Below are positions 8,539 to 19,930 of a stretch of 64,000 nucleotides of DNA, piece after piece. Source of the stretch: Azolla caroliniana (taxonomy: Eukaryota > Polypodiophyta); contig JBHGNT010000006.1 in NCBI GenBank assembly GCA_043228905.1, forward strand, positions 18,414,001-18,478,000. The letters are read 5' to 3'. How positions within the stretch are numbered: the stretch's first letter is position 1; each line of letters begins with the position of its first letter. A model generated the notes under the pieces. The model saw nothing but the letters and a program-made list of their open reading frames with translations. It was not told where the DNA came from and ran no database searches. A program made the position numbers and the translations under genes.

Positions 8539-9977
8539 CTCCCCCTCAAGCTCAACTTGAGGTTCAATCCGCTCTTCTGGATCTACGCTTTGGTTCCTTC
8601 TAGCTTCACACCTTGCTCGCGCTCCTCGACCTGTTCGGTTCCACACGCTTCGACCCTTCTTGTCGGCTTGCATGCTCATGCGGCCCTCCTCAGGTCCGTT
8701 GTCGGAATCTTCCGCGGATCCTTCCTCGTCTTCTTCATCCGATTCGAAATCGAATTCGTCATCTGACTAGGCGTGGCGGTCTTCCGGAACTTCTCTCCCC
8801 CTTCTGTGGTTATTCGGAACGTGTCTCCCCCTCAAGTTCGGCACGTCGAGATGCCGCAACCCAAGTGCACCCGAGAATTGCCGCAACTTGTCCAGACCAA
8901 GAGGATTGGTGAAGATGTCGGCGGTCTGCCGATCCGTCGGAACATATTGGAGGTCGACTTCATTGGAGAGGACACGCTCACGGACGAAATGGTAGTGCAC
9001 CTCAATGTGCTTAGTCCGGGCGGGGAAGACTGGGTTCCTCGCTAACTGGATACTGCTGAGGTTGTCGCAGTAGATCGTTCTCGGATCAGACACCTCCACC
9101 CGCAGATCCTTAAGTAGCCGTTTCAGCCAGATAGCTTCACATGTTGCGACAATGACTCCTCTATACTCGGCTTTGGTGCTCGATGGCGCAACTGTCGGCT
9201 GCTTCTTGCTCCTCCACACGATCGCGACACTCCCAAGAGAGAACACGAATCTGGATGTGGATCGGCAATTGTCGGCGTTTCCGGCCCAATCAACATCGGT
9301 GTAACTAACTAACTGCGTGGCAATATCAGTCTGATATAGTAGCCCCTGATCCTTACTGTGCTTACGTACCACAGTACGCGTTGCGCACACTAAAGGTGCT
9401 CCTCGGTTGGTCGCGCCATGGACTGACTAATCACCTCGACCGGGTAGGTGAGATCTGGTTGGGTGATGGTCAAGTATATAAGGCTTTCGACTATTTGTCG
9501 GAACCTTGTCGGGTCACATACCTTTCCGGAATCAGGGCGAAGCTTGACGGTTCTATCCAGAGGAGTCGAGACGGACTTATAGTTGGCCATCTTGAATTTG
9601 AAGAGCATACTCAACATGTAATGCCGTTGGTTGAACAATATGCCTTCGGGGGTGCGGATCACATCGATCCTGAGGAAGTAATGAAGGTTCCCCAGGTCCT
9701 TCATGTCAAATGATGCCGCGAGCTGGAGCTTTACGCGGTCAATTTCTCCTAGGTCGGCGCAGGTGAAGACCAAGTCATCAACATAAAGTAAAATACTAAC
9801 CGGCCCAAGTCGACCTGGCCGAATGAACAGTGAAGAGTTCCATTTGGACATTCCAAATCCCCTCCGACGCAATCGTTGCGTGATTTTCGCGTTCCAAGCA
9901 CGCGGGGCTTGCTTTAGTTCGTAAAGGGACTTCTTCCATCGGCAGACCGCCGGAGTGTTCATTCCGGAGTGAAATCC
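8539..9977 (-). pseudogene. pol: Copia-C RT C-terminal half, RNase H and C-terminal tail
   Basis: Reading down from 9977: LKKSLYELKQAPRAWN, SSLFIRPGRLGP, intact YVDD (about 9772-9783), PEGILFNQRHYMLSMLFKF, then RNase H GYTDVDWAG, PSSTKAEYRG, YCDNLSSIQLARNP, KHIEVHYHFVRE, DIFTNPLGLDK. A frameshift near 9390 separates RT and RNase H. After RNase H comes an acidic stretch (DDEFDFESDEEDEE) and a basic one (GRGARARCEARR), ending PQVELEGEC with the stop formed by the first bases of the LTR. The tail is shorter than in Copia-F by an internal deletion and has two stops near 8765. Confidence 0.85.
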
Positions 9978-9993
9978 GGGGGTTGCTAGAGGA

Positions 9994-10926
9994 ATGGCTA
10001 GCTCGCTCCCGGTGGAGAAGCTCGAAAGATCCAACTACGCATCTTGGTTAGACATGATGCACCAGTACCTGCCTGGGCATGGCTACTGGAGCTATGTCGA
10101 CGGAGCTAATGACACAACACCTAATGCGGCACACAAGGACTTCCCGGTGTAGGAGCAATCGACAAGCAGAGTGATGTAGTGCTTTGCGTCCAGTGTTAGA
10201 GACCAGCTGCTAAGCCATGTCCGAGATGCCAAGATGCCGAAAGAGGCTTGGGGAAACCTGAAGAAGGTGTTTGCCGCAAGTACTACAGCCCGGAAGCTGC
10301 AACTCCGACAGGAGTTGAGCAATGTCCGACATAAGGACATGTTGGTGGCTGATTACACGGCTTGAATCATAGAGATCTGTGACTCGCTTGCCTCTATCAA
10401 CGTCACTCTAGAGGAAGACGAGATGGTACAGGTCTGTCTTGGGGGCTTGACATCTAAGTTCCGAGCCTTTCGGACAGCAGTATGTACGAGGGAGAATACG
10501 CTGTCGATGCTCCTTGTAGAGGAGAACCACGCCGGTGCATCAACAAGTGCACCCACCGACAATCGGATGCTGTACATGGAGGTGGATCGGCTCCATGGGC
10601 ATGGTGAACGAGGCGGGTCGGCACGCAATGGAGGCGGCCGGCAAGGGCAAGACTGACGGCATAGAGACCGTGCCGACAATAGTTTTGGGACTTCCACAAG
10701 CAGGGGGAGTCAAGGTGGCACTGGAGGCCGACAAGACAAATACGCCACGGAATGTTGGTACTGTGGCAAAAAGGGCCACAGAGAAAGTGAGTGCTGGAAG
10801 AAGTGCGCCGATTCGGACAGATCTGGATCCGGCAAAACCGGTCGGGAGAACCGGCAAAGCTCGCACTACGCACAAGGATCGAGAGGATCTGGAACCGGGA
10901 AGACCGGTAATGGGCCAGCCTTGGTG
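9994..10926 (+). pseudogene. gag: Copia-D gag
   Basis: Starts at ATG 9994 (MASSLPVEKLERSNYASW), the usual N-terminus of this family. Capsid motifs include WGNLKKVFAAS, LRQELSNVRHKDM and EMVQVCLGGLTSKFRAFRTAV. A CCHC knuckle CWYCGKKGHRESEC lies near 10763-10804 with all four ligands present. Stops interrupt at about 10153, 10183 and 10363, and frameshifts occur, so no Gag can be made. Compared with Copia-E it keeps a better nucleocapsid. Confidence 0.85.
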
Positions 10927-12722
10927 ATGAAACACGAGGCTAACTCGATGAAGAAGACGACTTCCAAATTAGAGAAAGTGTGGTACGTTGATTTCGGTGC
11001 GTCAAATCACATGACAAGCCACAAAGAGTGGTTCTCCTTCTTGGAGAAACCAGAACAACCGGGAGTTGTCGAAACCAGAGACGACACTCCTCACCCAATC
11101 GTGCATTTCGGAGAAGTTCCCTTGAGCCACATCGGACAGAGGGGGAAGCTGATGAACGTATTACACATTCAGACTATCATGAAGAACTTGGTGTTGGTCA
11201 GACTGATTGTCGACTAGGGAATGCAGGTGCGGTTTACGCACCTCGAGTGCTTCATCCAGGAGGAGGGCCCGATTATCGCACAAGGGCGCATAGATGGGAG
11301 GATGTTCATCCTCGACACCAATGACGTTGACACCGCTTTGTTCGCCAAAGGACAGAAGGTCGAATCGGACATCGACCTGTGGCACAAGCGGATCGGCCAT
11401 GTCAATTATTGGCAGCTTCAATACTTGCAAATGAAACAAGTTGTTTTCGGTTTGCTGAAGTTTGGTGGTTGAAAGGCCCAAGTATGTGAAGCCTGCCAAC
11501 TCGGGAAGCAACACCGGCTTCCATTCCCCGCCGAACAAAACCGTAGCCATAACAAGCTCGACCTTATTCATTCAGATGTATGGGGACTGGCACAGAACGT
11601 GAGTCTTGGCGGGAGTCGATACTTCGTCTCCTTCTCAACGACTATAGCCGGCACACATGGATCTACCTCATTGAGCGGAAGAGCGAAGGCTTCGACTATT
11701 TCCAGAACCTCTAGAGCATGGTGGAACGGGAATCGTAGAGGAAGATCAAGTGCCTGCGGTTAGATGGTGGAAAAGAATATTTTTCTGGCCAATTCAACAG
11801 TTATCTGTAGCAAACAGGAATTCGGAGAGAGTTCAGTTGTCGATACACACTGAAGCAAAACGGTGTGGCCAAAAGGAAGAATCGGTCGCTTCTCGACGCA
11901 GCAAGGGCAATGCTGGAAGAGAAGAGCATGCCCCATTTCTACTAGGTGGAGGCGGTCCGGACGGCCGTCTACATCCAAAACTGGATCGGTGACAAGGTGT
12001 TCGCGCATGAGCTGTATTTCGGGTGCAAGCCAAATTTCAGACACTTTCGGATTTTTGGCAACAGAGCATATGTGCATGTGCCGGATGAGAAGCGGAGGAA
12101 ACTGGATGCAAAATCGGAGAAGTGCATCCTCGTCGGCTACTCACATGAGCAAAAGGGGTATAAGTGTTATAACCCCCGGACGAAGTAGGTCCAATTGAGC
12201 CGTGATGTTGAGTTTGATGAGACGGCATCATGGTATGCCCTACTAGCTCTGACTTCTGACCCCGACCCGATACTGGAGGATGAGGCTAGTGAGCCTATGA
12301 TGAATCCGGGACTCAAGAAGAGAGTTTGGAATTGTTTCGGTTGAGTGGGCTGAACGAGAGACCGGGTCAATCCGACCAGTCAGAAGAGGAACTGGCGAGT
12401 AGTGAAGACTCTGTCGTGCTCTCCCCGCGCAAGGAACCGAGGAGACGGTTCACGCGCAAAGAGAAGGGGAAGAAGAATATGCCGGATTATGAAACCGGTA
12501 ATGATGAGTCGGATAAGAGCGGATCCGACTCCGGAAAGGAAAATGACGGTTCTTCGGCACCGAAGACCGAACCGGCCAAGAAGGGCCTCAAACCGGGTAA
12601 CGGTGGGTTACGCCGGTCAACCCGCCAGAAGGAACTTGTTAAGCGGTATGGTTACAATGAGTACATGGCACATCACTATGCGTACATGACCAAGGTAGCG
12701 CAAGTGTGTGAGCCAGAGAGCT
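10921..12722 (+). pseudogene. pol: Copia-D protease, GAG-pre-integrase, integrase and linker
   Basis: The protease region reads VWYVDFGASNHMTSHKEW, so the DSGA triad is DFGA here. The pre-integrase region reads DIDLWHKRIGHVNY and CEACQLGKQHRLPFP (11221-11530), then integrase HSDVWGLAQNVSLGGSRY. The core is badly frameshifted to about 12000. The C-terminal part KVFAHELYFGCKPNFRHFRIF and KCILVGYSHEQKGYKCYNP is clear (11997-12187). A charged linker follows (12326-12650) and then the RT entry STRQKELVKRYGYNEYM. The frame is cut at 12722 by Copia-E and resumes at 15930. Confidence 0.82.
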
Positions 12723-13040
12723 TGTAAACGATTACTTGCGGAAGCGGTAGAAAACAGAGAAAGTAGGGAATACACAGAGTATGCGGGAGAGACAGAGAGA
12801 GGAGAACGTAAAAGCTATATTCGAAAACGATATACTTACTCAGTCATTTACAACTGTGCTCAGTAGCACTATTTATACAAGTCCTCGTGGGATTGACAAA
12901 AGTACCGTGTACTTCAATGCTCACACGAGCTTCTGACACTTACTACGAGACTATAATTGCCTAGTAGTCTAAACTAATACTAGGCTTCCTGTTATTGATT
13001 GGATCCGGCTGACCGGCTCCCCAGTCTGCTCGGTTCCTTG
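12723..13040 (-). repeat. Copia-E partial 3' LTR
   Basis: Matches the inner ~320 bp of the 15510-15924 LTR and ends TCGTTTACA at 12723. The first ~100 bp, starting TGTTGAGCGG, are missing; coding sequence runs straight in near GGGGAGCCGG. Confidence 0.88.
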
Positions 13041-14255
13041 CGCGGACTGGCCAGATTGACTCAGTCTCTCGTTCGGCCCACTCAACCAGAATGATTCTGG
13101 ACTCTCATCATGAGTCCATGCTTCATCATCCTCTACCTGGGCCGGTTCAGGATCACTAGCCTCATCCACTGGCATCCGGTCAGATTCGGATGTCGGAGTC
13201 GGTAAGGAGTACCACGATGCCGATTCATCAAACTTGACATCTCGACTAACTCGGACCTGCTTGGTCTGGGGGTTATAACACTGATAACCCTTTTGCTCTT
13301 GAGCATAGCCGACTAGGATGCATTTTTCCGAATTTACATCCAGCTTCCTCTGCTTCACATTCGGTACATGCACAAATGCAATGCTACTGAAGATCTTAAG
13401 GTGTCTCAAATTCAGCTTCCGCCCGAAATACAACTCGTGAGCTGACACCTTGTCACCAATCCGGTTCTAGATGTAGACAACCGTTCGGACTGCCTCCGCC
13501 TAGTAGAATTTGGGCATGCTCTTCTCCTCCAGCATTGCCCTTGCCGCATCGATAAGCGACCGGTTCTTCCTCTCGGCAACACCGTTCTATTGCGGTGTGT
13601 ATTTGCAGCTGAGCCCTCGCCGAATTCCTGTTTGCTGCAGATAAATGTTGAATTGGCCGGAAAAGTATTCTTTCCCGCCATCCAACCGCAGGCATTTGAT
13701 CATCCTCTTTGATTCCCGTTCCACCATGCTTTGGAGACTCCGGAAACACTCAAAGACTTCACTCTTACACTCAATGAGGTAGATCCATGTGTGTCGCGTA
13801 TAGTCGTCGATGAAGGAGACGATTTATCGACTCCCGCCAAAACTAACACTCTGTGCCGGTCCCCACACATCCGAATGGATTAGTTCGATCTTGTTACAAC
13901 TCCGGCTACGTTCGGTAGGGAATGGAAGCCGGTGTTGCTTCCCGAGTTGGCAGGCTTCACATACTTGGGCCTTCAGGTCTTGAAGCCTCCGGTAATTGAC
14001 GTGGCCTATCCGCTTGTGCCACAGGTCGATGTTCGATTCGACCTTCTGTCCTTTTGCAAACAGAGCGGTGTCGATGTCATTGGTGTCGAGGATAAACATC
14101 CTCCCATCGCTGCGCCCTTGCACAATAATCTGGCCCTCTTCCTCGATGAAGCACTCGAGGTGCGTAAACCGCACCTGCATCCCCTGGTCGACGATCTGTC
14201 CGACCGACACCAAGTTCTTTGTGATTGTCGGAACGTGTAATATGTTCATCAGCTT
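13041..14255 (-). pseudogene. pol: Copia-E pre-integrase and integrase
   Basis: The frame at 14249-13824 is MNILHVPTITKNLVSVGQIV, LWHKRIGHVNYRRL, CEACQLGKQHRLPFP and HSDVWGPAQSVSFGGSR, the normal pre-integrase finger and integrase start. The core to 13450 is frameshifted. From 13448 the C-terminal part is open again: SAHELYFGRKLNLRHLKIF, KCILVGYAQEQKGYQCYNP, then an acidic linker, ending in LTR-derived residues (GEPVSRIQS) at the deletion junction. Confidence 0.83.
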
Positions 14256-15412
14256 CCCCTTCTATCCGACGTGGCTCAAAGGGACTTCTCTGACGTGCAC
14301 GATTGGTTGAGGAGTATCGTCTCCGGTTTCGACTACTCCTGGTTGATCCAGTTTTTCCAAAAAGGAGAACCACTCTTTGTGGCTTGTCATGTGGTTCGAC
14401 GCACCATAGTCAAGATACCACACTTCCTCCGATTTGGAAGTGATCCTCTTCATCGAGTTCGCCTCGTGCTTCATCTCCAAGGCTGGCCCGTTACCGTTCT
14501 TGGATCCTCCCGATCCCTTCGCGTAGTGCGAGCTTTGCCGGCCTTGCCGGATCCGGATTTGTCTGTATCGGCGCGTTTTCTCCAGCACTCGCTTTCTCTG
14601 TGAACCTTTTTGCCACAGTACTAGCATTTCGTTGTAGACTTCTCTTGCCATCTTCCGGTGTCGCCATGACTCCCCCTTGCCTGTGGAAGTCCCGGAACTG
14701 CTGTCGGCACGTTCTCTGTGCCTTTGTTCTTGCTCTTGCCGGACGCCTCCATTGCGTGCCGACCCGCCTCGTCCACCACGCCCACGGGACCGATCCGCCT
14801 CCGTGTACAACATCCGGCTGTCAGTGTGTGCGCTAGTTGACGCACCGGCGTGGTTCTCCACTACAAGGAGCATCGACTGTAAGTCGAAAAATGACGGCGT
14901 ATTCTCCCTTGTACACACCGCCGTTCGGAACGCTCTGAACTTCGACGTCAGGCCCCCAAGACAAACCTGTACCATCTTTTCTTCCTCTACGGTAACGTTG
15001 ATAGAGGCAAGCGAGTCACATATCTCTTTGATCCAGGCCGTGTAATCTGCCACCGACATGTCCTTCTATCGGACATTGCTCAACTCCTGTCGGAGTTGCA
15101 CCTTCCGGGCTGTTGTGCTCACAGTGAATACCTTCTTCAGGTTCCCCAAGCCTCCTTCGGCGACTTGGTGTCTCGGATGTGGCTCAGCAGCTGGTCTCCG
15201 ACACTAGACGCGAAGCAGTACATCACTCTGCTTGCCTATTGTTCCCACACTAGGAAGTCCTTATGTGCCGCATCAGGTGCTGTTTCGTTGGTTCCTTCGA
15301 CGAAACTCCAGTAGCCATGCCCAAGGAGGTACTGGTGCATCTTATACACCAAGATGCATAGTTGGATCTGTCGAGTTTCTCCGCAAGGAGCGAGCTAGGC
15401 ATCCCTCTATCC
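14256..15412 (-). pseudogene. gag: Copia-E gag and protease start
   Basis: Gag begins near 15405 (MPSSLLAEKLDRSNYASW). The long open stretch 15059-14262 carries DYTAWIKEICDSLASINVT, MVQVCLGGLTSKFRAFRTAV and, at its end, the protease-side sequence VWYLDYGASNHMTSHKEW. The nucleocapsid knuckle (YCGKKVHRESEC, about 14600-14640) is present in the DNA but in another frame, with a stop between its first two Cys. Two small compensating indels therefore bracket it. Gag of this copy lacks a usable knuckle. Confidence 0.82.
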
Positions 15413-15497
15413 ATCACTTCTCTGTCTCCTGTTTTACGACCTGTTAGGGTTTGCTTTCAGGCGTTTGTCGGCTGCAAAGGAGGTTCTCAACCCTCGC

Positions 15498-15509
15498 GCT
15501 CTGATACCA
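15498..15509 (-). other. Primer-binding site of Copia-E
   Basis: TGGTATCAGAGC on the minus strand, directly after the 5' LTR end. Marks 15510-15924 as the 5' LTR. Confidence 0.95.
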
Positions 15510-15924
15510 TGTAAACAATTACTTGTGGAAGCGTTACAAAACAAAGAAAGTAAGGAATACACAGAGTAGGCGGGAGAGAAAGAGAGAGCAGAACGTAAAA
15601 GCTATATTAAAAAAGGATATAATTACTTTGTCATTTACAACTATGCTCAGTAGCACTATTTATACAAGTCCTCGTGGGACTGACAGAAGTACCACGTACT
15701 TCAATGCTCACACAAGCTTCTGACACTTACTACGAGACTATAATTGCATAATAGTCTAAACTAATACTAGGCTTCCGATTACCGATTGGATACGGCCAAC
15801 CGGCTCCCCAGCTCACCGGCTCTGTTGCTTGCCAGCTCGGTTGCTCATGGCTTACCGATCCGTCTCACTTGCCGGGTCAGGCTTATCCAGCCGATCCGGC
15901 TCTAGTTGAGCTTGCCGCTCAACA
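15510..15924 (-). repeat. Copia-E 5' LTR (415 bp)
   Basis: Runs TGTTGAGCGGCAAGCTCAAC ... TTGTTTACA on the minus strand. It carries TATAAATAGTGC (about 15657-15668) and a shortened form of the dyad (GTGCTACTGAGCA). It is closer to the Copia-D LTR than to those of Copia-C, F and P. Confidence 0.93.
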
Positions 15925-15929
15925 GAGCT

Positions 15930-17788
15930 ACGCAGAAGCGACAAAGGACGCACATTGGCGTGCCACTATGGAGGAAGAGATGCGGGCACTTGATGCCAAC
16001 GATACATGGGACCTGGTTGACCCTCCCTGTCACAGTAAATCGATCGGATGCAAGTGGGTGTACAAGGTAAAGGACAACTCCGACGGTTCAATTAACCAGT
16101 ACAAGGCCCGGTTAGTGGCGAAGGGATACACACAGACCCACGGAATCGACTCTTCGTTGTTCATCAAACAATGTCTGGATGGTTCGGTTTGCATCTTGTT
16201 GTACGTTGATGATCTGGTCATCACCGGACCCGGACTCGATGAAATCAGCCGAGTCAAGTCCCAGTTGTCGGATGCGTTTGAGATGAAGAACCAGGGGAAC
16301 CTTCACTATTTCCTTGGGATCGAGGTGATCCGAACCCCCGACGACATATTGCTCTCACAAAGGCACTATGTGTTGAATATGTTGTACAACTTCGGCATGA
16401 CGGAATGCCGAACTATCTCTACTCCCCTGGACCGGAACCAAAAGCTCTGTTCCGACTCTGGACTGGCCTACGATGAGAAACTGTTCCGAAAAATTGTCGA
16501 AAGCCTTATATATTTTACCATCACCCAACTCGACATAAGCTATCCGGTTGGTGTGATTAGCCAATTCATGCAGAAGCCGACTATAGAGCATCTTCAGTGC
16601 GCACACTGAATACTACGGTATGTGAGTGGCACAAAGGACCAGGGACTGTTATACCGGCGAGGTATAACTAAAGAGCTCGTCGGTTACACAAATGCCGACT
16701 GGGCCGGCGATGTATCAGATCGCCGATCAACCTCTGGTTATATGTTTTCCCTAGGTAGCGTGGCTGTTGCGTGGAGCAGGAAAAGGCAGCCAACAGTTCC
16801 TCTGTCGAGCACTGAGGCTGAGTATCGGGGCGCTACTGTTGCCACCAGTGAAGCCATTTGGCTTCGGTGACTGCTGCAAGACCTACGGATCGAGGTACCA
16901 ACCCCGATTCTGATCTACTGCGACAACATAAGCAGCATGTAGCTCGCCAAGAACCCCGTATTCCATGCTCGCACAAAGCACATAGAAGTGCACTATCACT
17001 TCGTGCGTGAGTGTGTTCTGAGCGGTGAGGTCGAACTTCGGTATGTTCACACGGATCGACAAGTTTCCGACATCTTCACCAAACCCCTCAGATCGGACAA
17101 GTTGCAGCACTTCACCGAAATGCTTCGTGTTCAGCATCTCGACGTGCCACACTTGAGTGGGAGAACGGGCAAAGACACCAGAACGAGCAAAGGCAAAGAG
17201 ACTGCCGATTGCACCGGTGAGGGAAGAACCGACGAAGGGTGAGTCAAGAAGAAGAAAGGAGCAGAGTCGACAAAGGAAGTTGACACATTCAAACAAGTCA
17301 GAACAAGCGGCAGCGGCGGCCGAGTCAAGAAGGATAGAGCCGCCTGGAAGAAGAAGGCCAAGACCCGGACATGGTCCGATGTGGTGAAGGGCATGGAACC
17401 AGAAGACGAATCGGGAGCAACCGATTCGGACAAGAGCTGGAACAAATTGGAGACAATCGATTCGGTTCAACAAATAATTTCGAAAGAACCGGATCAATTC
17501 AAGGCCAAGAGGATGAGAAGGCAGTGAAAGTCGACGCCAACACGAAGGAATCGGCGGGTCGACAAGCGCCGAAGTCACAACAGAGAGGGAGCTAAATTGG
17601 GCCTGTTGAGCAGACAAGTCGACCGAGGAGGTGGAGGTGCGCAGAACAAGACGGGTCGCGACATACAGAACCAGACCGGACGAGGAGCGCGAGCAAGGCT
17701 GAGTGACGCTAGAAGGAGCCAGGCAGAAGGACCGGTTGCCACAGATGTTGACACTACGACCAGACCTCAACTTGAGCTTGAGGGGGAG
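15930..17788 (+). pseudogene. pol: Copia-D RT (with in-frame deletion), RNase H and tail
   Basis: Continues Copia-D after Copia-E. RT: MEEEMRALDANDTWDLVDPP, KWVYKVKDNSDGSINQYKAR, AKGYTQTHGID; the codon that is TAG elsewhere is CAG here (16133-16135). About 99 residues are then missing in frame, joining HGID to SSLFIKQ. This removes the motif A Asp and LYGLKQAPR but keeps YVDD (about 16202). RNase H follows ([40 protein letters not shown]) with stops at 16609 and near 16939. A ~200-residue charged tail (17157-17788) ends PQLELEGEC, its stop lying in the LTR. Confidence 0.87.
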
Positions 17789-18210
17789 TGTTGAGCGGCA
17801 AGTTCAATTGGAGCCAGATTGGCTGGATAAGCTTGAGCCGATGAGCGAGATGGATCGGTGAGCCGGTGAGCACCCGGTGAGCAAAAGAGTGGGTGAGCTA
17901 GGGAGCCGGTTAGCCGGATCCATCAGTAACCGAAAGCCTAGTAGCAGCTAGACTACTAGGGAGTTATTACTCTTGTAGTTAGTGTAAGACCCTCGAGTCA
18001 GCATTGAAGTACACCGTACTTTTGTCAGTCTATAGGGACTTGTATAATAGTGTTTGCTAAACACATACGATGTACAAAGTGTTGATATAATTTTTGAATA
18101 GAGATTCTTGTTCTGCTCTCTTTGTCTCTCTTGCGTATTGTTAAGCTCTCCATTAAACCTGTTCCCTGTTTTCTGTTTTTTATTGCTTCCGCACGCTATC
18201 TGTTTTTACA
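17789..18210 (+). repeat. Copia-D 3' LTR (422 bp)
   Basis: Runs TGTTGAGCGGCAAGTTCAAT ... CTGTTTTTACA, preceded by the polypurine tract TTGAGGGGGAG and followed by the TSD of five G. Confidence 0.93.
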
Positions 18211-19930
18211 GGGGGGTTGTACCATGTATGCCTATTCCTCAAGCTCGCCTTGTAGGAATGCATTGTTGACATCCATCTGATGTAAATGCCACCCCTTTGC
18301 CGCAGCTACCACAAGCAAAACACGGACGGTCGTCATCTTTGCGACCGCCGCAAACGTCTCATCGTAGTCGATGCTGTGTTGCTACGGATAACCTTTCGCT
18401 ACTAACCGGGCCTTGTATTAGGTGACTGAGCTGTCAGTGTTGTACTTGACCTTGTACACCCACCTACATCCGATCGGCTTCACACCCTTCGGTGCGTCAA
18501 CTAGGTCCCAGGTTTCATTCTCCGCCAATGCGCGCATCTCTTCCTCCATTGCGGCACACCAATTCACGTCCTTCGCCGCTTCTGCGTAGCTCTCCGGCTG
18601 ACGCACTTCCACCACTTGTGTCATGTATGCATAGTGATGCGCCATGTACTCGTTCTAACCGAAACACATAACAGGGTTCTTTTGGTGGGTAGATTGGCGT
18701 AACTGTGCATTAGCTAATGTTGAAGCTTTCTTGGCTGACGCGGACTTCGCTCTCGAAGGCCCGTCATCGCTCTTTTCGGAGTCGGATTCGCGTCAATCCC
18801 ACTCGCCCTTATCCGTGCCGTACTCCGGCATCTTCTTTTTCCCTTTTTCCTTGCGCATAAACCGCCTCCTCGGCTTCCTGCAAGGGGAATGCACGGCCGA
18901 GTCTCCACTACTCGCTAACTCTTCTTTGGACTGGTCAAACCGACTCGGTCTTCCATTCGGTCCACTTAACCGAAACGAGATCGGAGTCTCTTCGAGGGTC
19001 CAAATTTCACCCTCATCTGGAGGCACTTCAACCTCGCTGACCTCATCGTTAGAGCTCAGATTGGAGTTGAGGTCCGGAGTCGGAGGCAAGTACCAAGACA
19101 CGGAATCGTCAAACACAACATCGCGGCTCACGCGAGCTTGTTTGGTTCGGGGGTTATAACTCTTATAACCCTTCTGTTCAACTGAATAGCCAACCAAGAT
19201 ACACTTCTCGGCTTTCGCGTCCAACTTCCTCTGTTTCTCCTTCGGCACATGCACATACGCAATGCTACCAAAGACTCTCAAGTGTCGTAGTTTCGGCTTT
19301 CTTCCGAAATTCAGCTCATGCGCCGACACTCTGTCTCCGATCCGATTCTGGATGTACACCGCGGTTCGTACCGCCTCGGCCCAATAGAACTTGGGCAAGA
19401 TCTTTCCTTCTAGCATTGCCCGCGCCGCTTCCACTATTGACCGATTCTTCCTTCCGTCCACGCCGTTTTGTTCCGGCGTATATCTGCAATTGAATTCGCG
19501 CCGAATTCCCATCTGTTGCAGATACCCGTTGAATTGACCGGAAAAGTACTCTTTTCCGCCATCCGACTATAGGCACTTGATCTTTCTCCATGTTCCCCTT
19601 TCTACGAAGCTTTTGAGGTCTTGAAAACAATCGAAGACTTCACTCTTCTTTTCAATGAGGTAGATCCACGTGTGCCGCGTATAGTCGTCGATGAAGGAGA
19701 CGAAATATCGACTCCTGCCAAGACTAACGTTTTGTGCCAAACCCCATACATCGGAATGTATCAAGTCGAGCTTGTTCCATCTCCGGTTACGCTCGTTAGG
19801 GAAAGAAAGTCGGTGTTGCTTCCCTAACTGGCAGGCCTCACAAATTTGGGCAATCCAAACACAACTTGTTTCGATTGCAGGTCCTGAAGCTGTTGATAGT
19901 TGACGTGGCCTATCCGCTTGTGCCATAAGT
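18211..19930 (-). pseudogene. pol: Copia-C integrase, linker and RT N-terminal part
   Basis: Reading down: CEACQLGKQHRLSFPNERNR, HSDVWGLAQNVSLGRSRYFV, FIDDYTRHTWIYLI (19926-19567). The integrase core is MGIRREFNCRYTPEQNGVDG (Glu of the triad replaced or displaced), then RIGDRVSAHELNFGRKPKLR and KCILVGYSVEQKGYKSYNP (19512-19100). An acidic/basic linker follows, then the RT entry [16 protein letters not shown] and [16 protein letters not shown]. After a TAA the next residues are [11 protein letters not shown], then TAG at 18382-18384, the same codon as in Copia-A. The fragment is cut at 18211 inside VQPP by Copia-D. Confidence 0.85.

Larger units (their letters stand above)
12723..15924 (-). 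mobile_element. Copia-E, internally deleted copia (no RT or RNase H)
   Basis: Bounded by GAGCT at 12718-12722 and 15925-15929, and the Copia-D coding sequence reads across the two sides (PESL / YAEATKD), so the insertion is certain. On the minus strand: 5' LTR 15924-15510, primer site, gag, protease, integrase, then a direct junction near 13040 into a partial 3' LTR. RT and RNase H and the start of the 3' LTR are deleted. It needed a helper to move, or was deleted after insertion; the truncated 3' LTR favours later deletion. Confidence 0.93.
9983..18210 (+). mobile_element. Copia-D, copia element lacking its 5' LTR, split by Copia-E
   Basis: Plus-strand element inserted in Copia-C with a GGGGG target duplication. 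The 3' LTR (17789-18210) is complete. The 5' LTR and about 80 bp of leader are gone: the left TSD is followed at once by TTGCTAGAGG and the gag ATG at 9994. Copia-E (12723-15924) lies inside it with TSD GAGCT. It has many stops, so it is dead and older than Copia-A. Confidence 0.9.

Noticed and set aside
16883-17770. Minus-strand open frame of 295 codons
   Set aside because: Lies antisense to the Copia-D tail and RNase H; hydrophobic look comes from reverse-complemented charged codons. No start context or relatives.
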